A DNA stretch of 8,634 bases from Flavobacteriales bacterium (GTDB lineage Bacteria; Bacteroidota; Bacteroidia; Flavobacteriales; Flavobacteriaceae): positions 1-8,634 of the forward strand of contig QIIH01000383.1 in NCBI GenBank assembly GCA_003229235.1. Direction: 5' to 3'. The position numbers and the translations under genes were made by a program. Positions 6,336-8,634 of the stretch are shown here, in pieces (the first letter of the stretch is position 1; each line of letters opens with the position of its first letter). The notes beneath the pieces are model-generated. The model was not told the origin of the DNA. It worked only from the letters and a program-made list of their open reading frames with translations, and did not search any database.

Positions 6336-6336
6336 A

Positions 6337-6349
6337 CACTCTAGGAGTG
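6337..6349. other. Short inverted repeat after the hydrolase gene
   Basis: CACTC (6337-6341) and GAGTG (6345-6349) flank a TAG loop, starting 2 bases after the stop codon. A T run (6362-6366) lies 12 bases further on, too far for a standard terminator. It could be a weak terminator or mRNA end structure. Confidence 0.3.
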
Positions 6350-6368
6350 AGCGGTGGCTTGTTTTTAG

Positions 6369-6376
6369 TATCTTTA
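6369..6376 (+). promoter_or_regulatory. Possible -7 element (TATCTTTA) for the lytic transglycosylase gene
   Basis: TATCTTTA followed by TG is one base off TAnnTTTG and lies 48 bases ahead of the ATG. No -33 TTG is properly spaced. It would let the transglycosylase be expressed apart from the hydrolase. The evidence is weak. Confidence 0.3.
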
Positions 6377-6423
6377 TGTTAGTTTATAATTAGTGCCAAT
6401 CTCTTTTAAATATCTCACCCATA

Positions 6424-7392
6424 ATGATACGTATTCCTAAATTATTACTCATAGTACTTCTTATAGCCGCAAGCGGATTTTTGATTAATGCGGTTCAAAA
6501 TCCAGATGATAATGAGAAACCTTCAACATCAGATAATTCATCTAATATAGCAGACGATCCCAAAAGCTTTGAGAACGACTACAGAGTATTTGCAATCCCG
6601 CTTCCTGAAACTATGGATTTTGCTGGTGAGCCGGTTCCGCTTAGCGATCCGGACATTCGCCAACGTATGGATAGAGAGTTGTTGGTAAATACCTATTGGC
6701 AATCTAACGGGTTATTAGTAATGAAGAGAGCGCGTAGTTACTTTGCTTTAATCGAACCTTTACTTGTTAAGTATGGTTTGCCAGACGATTTTAAATACCT
6801 AGCGGTCGCAGAAAGCGCCTTAGAGAATAACAGATCCCCAGCAGGAGCTGCAGGAATTTGGCACTTTTTGAAAGGGACAGGGCGAGAATATGGTTTAGAG
6901 ATAAACGATTATGTAGATGAGCGTTATAATCTCGAAAAAGCAACTCAAGTTGCTGCCGAATATTTAAAAAAATCTAAAGAGCGCTTTGGGAGTTGGACCT
7001 TGGCCGCTGCAGCTTATAATGCAGGAAATGCTGGGGTTAGTAAGCAGCAAAAGCGTCAGGAGGAGTTTGAAAGCTATTACGATTTACTGCTTAACCCAGA
7101 AACGAGCAGGTATGTGTTCAGAATTTTAGCATTTAAAGAGATTATGTCTAATCCAGCTAAATACGGGTTTACTTTTACAGAAGCAGATTTATATGCGCCC
7201 ATACCTACAATAGATGTGATGGTAGATTATCCAATTACAGATCTTGTGGCTTTTGCCAAAGAACACAAAATAAACTATAAGATTCTAAAAATTCACAACC
7301 CTTGGCTTCGCGAGACCTATCTCAAAAATGCATCTGGAAAACAATACATCATAAAAATCCCAAAGAAGGGAACCTATTCTACTAATAAGTAG
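6424..7392 (+). CDS. Lytic transglycosylase, SLT (MltD-like) family, secreted
   Basis: A 322-residue envelope enzyme that would cleave the MurNAc-GlcNAc bond of peptidoglycan with 1,6-anhydro ring formation, for wall turnover. Residues 1-24 form a signal peptide or anchor (Arg3, Lys6, then a hydrophobic run), with no lipobox cysteine. A Ser/Asp/Asn-rich linker lies at about 26-52. The SLT domain spans about 98-240: PDDFKYLAVAES holds the catalytic Glu130 in the ES motif, PAGAAGIWHFL (139-149) matches the GAxGxWQF segment, and AYNAGNAGV (197-205) is the third motif. Residues about 264-318 (ITDLVAFAKEH..KILKIHNPWL..YIIKIPKKG) look like a single divergent LysM-type peptidoglycan-binding module. 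E. coli MltD is a lipoprotein with two LysM domains, so this is a smaller relative. The stop codon lies 5 bases from that of the converging gene. Confidence 0.88.
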   Translation: MIRIPKLLLIVLLIAASGFLINAVQNPDDNEKPSTSDNSSNIADDPKSFENDYRVFAIPLPETMDFAGEPVPLSDPDIRQRMDRELLVNTYWQSNGLLVMKRARSYFALIEPLLVKYGLPDDFKYLAVAESALENNRSPAGAAGIWHFLKGTGREYGLEINDYVDERYNLEKATQVAAEYLKKSKERFGSWTLAAAAYNAGNAGVSKQQKRQEEFESYYDLLLNPETSRYVFRILAFKEIMSNPAKYGFTFTEADLYAPIPTIDVMVDYPITDLVAFAKEHKINYKILKIHNPWLRETYLKNASGKQYIIKIPKKGTYSTNK

Positions 7393-7397
7393 GTAAT

Positions 7398-8096
7398 TTA
7401 GTTTTGGCCACTTAATAAGGATATGTCGCTATTATTACTCTTAAGTAATAAGGATATTCCATTTAAAAAAGCATCATGGTTGAGTTCGTAAGAAATGGAA
7501 TACTCTTCTTCGTAGGGGTGTAATACACCGCGTCTTACGTCTATAATTTGTTTGTTGGCCTTGATAAAAAAAGAGGTGGGAAAACCCAAGCTATGTTTTA
7601 GCGTCGAGATAGCATGGCAAGACTTGTTTTCTATTTCGTCTATATAAAGCAAAGTGATTTTTGAATTGTACTGGCTGGCGACACTTTTTGCCTGTTTTTT
7701 TGAGTTCCAAAAAAGGACAATAATGTCGAGTTCTTTATGATACGTTTCTGCAATTTTATTAAGTGCAGGAATCTCACCAATACCAGGCGTACACCAAGAA
7801 GCATACGTCATCAAAAACATCGGTTTTTCGAAATCATAGAACTCCACTTCACGACCTGATATCTTTTTGGCCTTGAAATTATCCATATAACTTTGGTTCA
7901 CTACATTTTTTACAAGAGAATCGAATAGAAACTCGCCTCGCTCAAAATCTGAGAACTCGTAGGCTAAATCGGCTTTTTGCACATACGATTTTAAATGCTG
8001 CTCTATATTATAGGAAAATAAATCATAGGGCGCTATTCGCTGAGAGAAAACGCTAGAGTTTGCCAATAAAAGGAGGAATAGTAAATTTTTTACCAT
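7398..8096 (-). CDS. Secreted thioredoxin-fold (TlpA/AhpC-TSA-like) protein with CxxG site
   Basis: A 232-residue protein with an N-terminal signal peptide from the ATG at 8096 (MVKNLLFLLLLANSSVFS, cut before Gln). The frame extends 4 codons to a GTG at 8108, which is less likely. Below, numbering follows the ATG. An N-terminal alpha/beta extension (about 20-85) precedes a thioredoxin domain. PMFLMTYASWC is the beta strand and active-site start with Cys102, IGEIPALNKIAE is the following helix, LDIIVLFWN is the next strand, and GFPTSFFIKANKQI holds the cis-Pro173. The usual CxxC is Cys-Thr-Pro-Gly, so the resolving cysteine is missing. The only other cysteine of the mature protein is Cys160. 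It probably acts in the periplasm as a monothiol or thiol-binding protein, but the role is unknown. It converges on the transglycosylase gene. No clear promoter is visible upstream. Confidence 0.8.
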   Translation of the reverse strand: MVKNLLFLLLLANSSVFSQRIAPYDLFSYNIEQHLKSYVQKADLAYEFSDFERGEFLFDSLVKNVVNQSYMDNFKAKKISGREVEFYDFEKPMFLMTYASWCTPGIGEIPALNKIAETYHKELDIIVLFWNSKKQAKSVASQYNSKITLLYIDEIENKSCHAISTLKHSLGFPTSFFIKANKQIIDVRRGVLHPYEEEYSISYELNHDAFLNGISLLLKSNNSDISLLSGQN

Positions 8097-8178
8097 AGGC
8101 AACTTCACTGATTAACAAGCTAATATATATAATTTGTCGGATAATTCCTACATTAATCAATATAATGTATACAGAATG

Positions 8179-8209
8179 ATTCTAAATGTTAAAGAAATAT
8201 CTTTAGAAT
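8179..8209. repeat. Inverted repeat / hairpin
   Basis: ATTCTAAA (8179-8186) and TTTAGAAT (8202-8209) pair perfectly across 15 bases. An inner TAAAG/CTTTA pairing is an alternative. It has no T tract and is not next to a stop codon, so it is not a normal terminator. It directly abuts the repeat-like stretch starting at 8210. Confidence 0.5.
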
Positions 8210-8256
8210 GTTGATGCGTTGATTTGTTTAGTCGTTTAATCGAAGCGTGAGTAACT
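8210..8256. repeat. Degenerate copy of the 1.7-kb intergenic repeat vocabulary
   Basis: GTTGATGCGTTGATTTG, TTTAGTCGTTTAATCGA and GCGTGAGTAACT align by eye, with a few substitutions and small gaps, to 1737-1780 (GTTGAATCGTTTATTTG, TTTAACTGTTGAATCGA, CCGTGTAACT). Order and spacing are kept over about 45 bases. The likeness suggests a dispersed intergenic repeat family, but no heptad array is attached here. Confidence 0.5.
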
Positions 8257-8365
8257 AGTAATTAGTAAACAATAACGTTTATGTATGTGGTTTGTTGCGT
8301 GTTTAAGCACCCAATTTAGTAAATACAAACTGAATAGAAAATCCACGAGACACGAGCGAAGCGAA

Positions 8366-8375
8366 CTGGCGCCAG
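8366..8375. repeat. Perfect 10-bp palindrome CTGGCGCCAG in a GC-rich patch
   Basis: CTGGCGCCAG is fully self-complementary and sits in an unusually GC-rich patch (about 8343-8375, with CACGAGACACGAGC and GCGAAGCGAAC) inside an otherwise AT-rich non-coding region. It lies 60 bases past the end of the partial gene at 8435. Role unknown: a protein-binding site, part of a dispersed repeat, or chance. Confidence 0.55.
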
Positions 8376-8434
8376 CAATTTTCGTAAGTAAGCTAGAACT
8401 TGCAATAAATTATATACGGTGCTAGCTATAGTTT

Positions 8435-8634
8435 TTACAGCGTACTCTTGAAAAAAACCAATGCCAATTCCAATGTTTTATCGTGTATTTTCTTTCTGTC
8501 CACAATCGGATTGTCAATGGTTATTTCAGGTGCTACTTCTTTGCCAAATTCTGTGGGTTCGTTCAAAAATATATAATGTTCAACATTTTTATCAAAAAGA
8601 TGGATTTTACTGGTCTTGATTAAACTATGGTATT
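8435..8634 (-). CDS. C-terminal part of an unidentified protein (enters from the right edge)
   Basis: Reading the minus strand from 8632 gives 65 open codons ending at a TAA (8437-8435). They include SKIHLFDKNVEHYIFLNEP, TEFGKEVAPEIT and the terminal helix-like IHDKTLELALVFFKSTL. No start codon lies in the window because the gene begins to the right. Composition and codon use look like real flavobacterial coding sequence: Lys/Glu/Ile-rich, A/T-ending codons, alternating strand and helix. The product is not recognised. The amphipathic last helix resembles the end of some alpha/beta hydrolases, but no catalytic motif is visible, so no function is assigned. Confidence 0.65.
   Translation of the reverse strand, partial: YHSLIKTSKIHLFDKNVEHYIFLNEPTEFGKEVAPEITIDNPIVDRKKIHDKTLELALVFFKSTL

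Larger units (their letters stand above)
8097..8434. other. Non-coding region with repeat-like and palindromic sequence
   Basis: This 338-base gap between two minus-strand genes has no supportable reading frame and no RNA gene that I recognise. It contains an inverted repeat (8179-8209), a degenerate relative of the GTTGAATCG-type repeat (8210-8256), an AT-rich TAGTAA-type stretch (8250-8270) and a GC-rich patch with a 10-bp palindrome (8366-8375). It must also hold the promoter of the thioredoxin-like gene. A TATATTAG on the minus strand near 8120 is one base off the -7 consensus. Confidence 0.5.

Noticed and set aside
1..8634. An undescribed multi-gene defence, secretion or mobile system
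   Set aside because: All intact genes except the GNAT-like and thioredoxin-like variants fall into ordinary housekeeping or envelope families. They alternate in direction and have separate control regions. No toxin-antitoxin pair, nuclease, integrase or transposase is present.

Overview
The window reads as chromosomal DNA from a low-GC member of the Flavobacteriaceae (Bacteroidota). The reasons are: promoter-like motifs of the Bacteroidota type (TAnnTTTG, -33 TTG) ahead of several genes, almost no Shine-Dalgarno sequences, a zinc-free type B ribosomal protein L31, the Bacteroidota-type GlmU-like sugar nucleotidyltransferase/acyltransferase, and an MtaB methylthiotransferase with a flavobacterial N-terminus. 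No rRNA, tRNA, CRISPR array, transposase, phage gene or integrase was seen.

Layout. 1-174: divergent promoter region. The first codons of a leftward gene lie at the left edge, and the rpmE2 promoter is at 110-139. 175-426: rpmE2, closed by a strong intrinsic terminator (451-479). 510-1685: GlmU-like protein. 1686-1980: non-coding region made of ATTGACT heptad arrays and two copies of an 80-base module. 1981-3597 (minus): lipoprotein solute-binding protein of the peptide/nickel family, divergent from mtaB (3696-5075). 5090-5401 (minus): small YjdJ/NATD1-like GNAT protein converging on mtaB. 5402-5672: non-coding. 5673-6335: small alpha/beta hydrolase. 6424-7392: secreted SLT-family lytic transglycosylase. 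7398-8096 (minus): secreted thioredoxin-fold protein with a CxxG site, converging on the transglycosylase. 8097-8434: non-coding, with a degenerate relative of the 1.7 kb repeat, a hairpin and a GC-rich palindrome. 8435-8634 (minus): C-terminal 65 codons of a gene that enters from the right edge.

Functionally this is a housekeeping neighbourhood rather than one system. It covers translation (L31, and MtaB modification of tRNA position 37), cell-envelope precursor and peptidoglycan metabolism (GlmU-like protein, lytic transglycosylase), and envelope or periplasmic proteins (solute-binding lipoprotein, thioredoxin-like protein). Genes alternate in orientation and mostly appear to have their own promoters. 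The only plausible co-directional pair is hydrolase-transglycosylase, with an 88-base gap. I found no convincing undescribed multi-gene system. The most unusual material is the repeat-built intergenic region at 1693-1965 and several proteins of known folds that have lost expected active-site residues.
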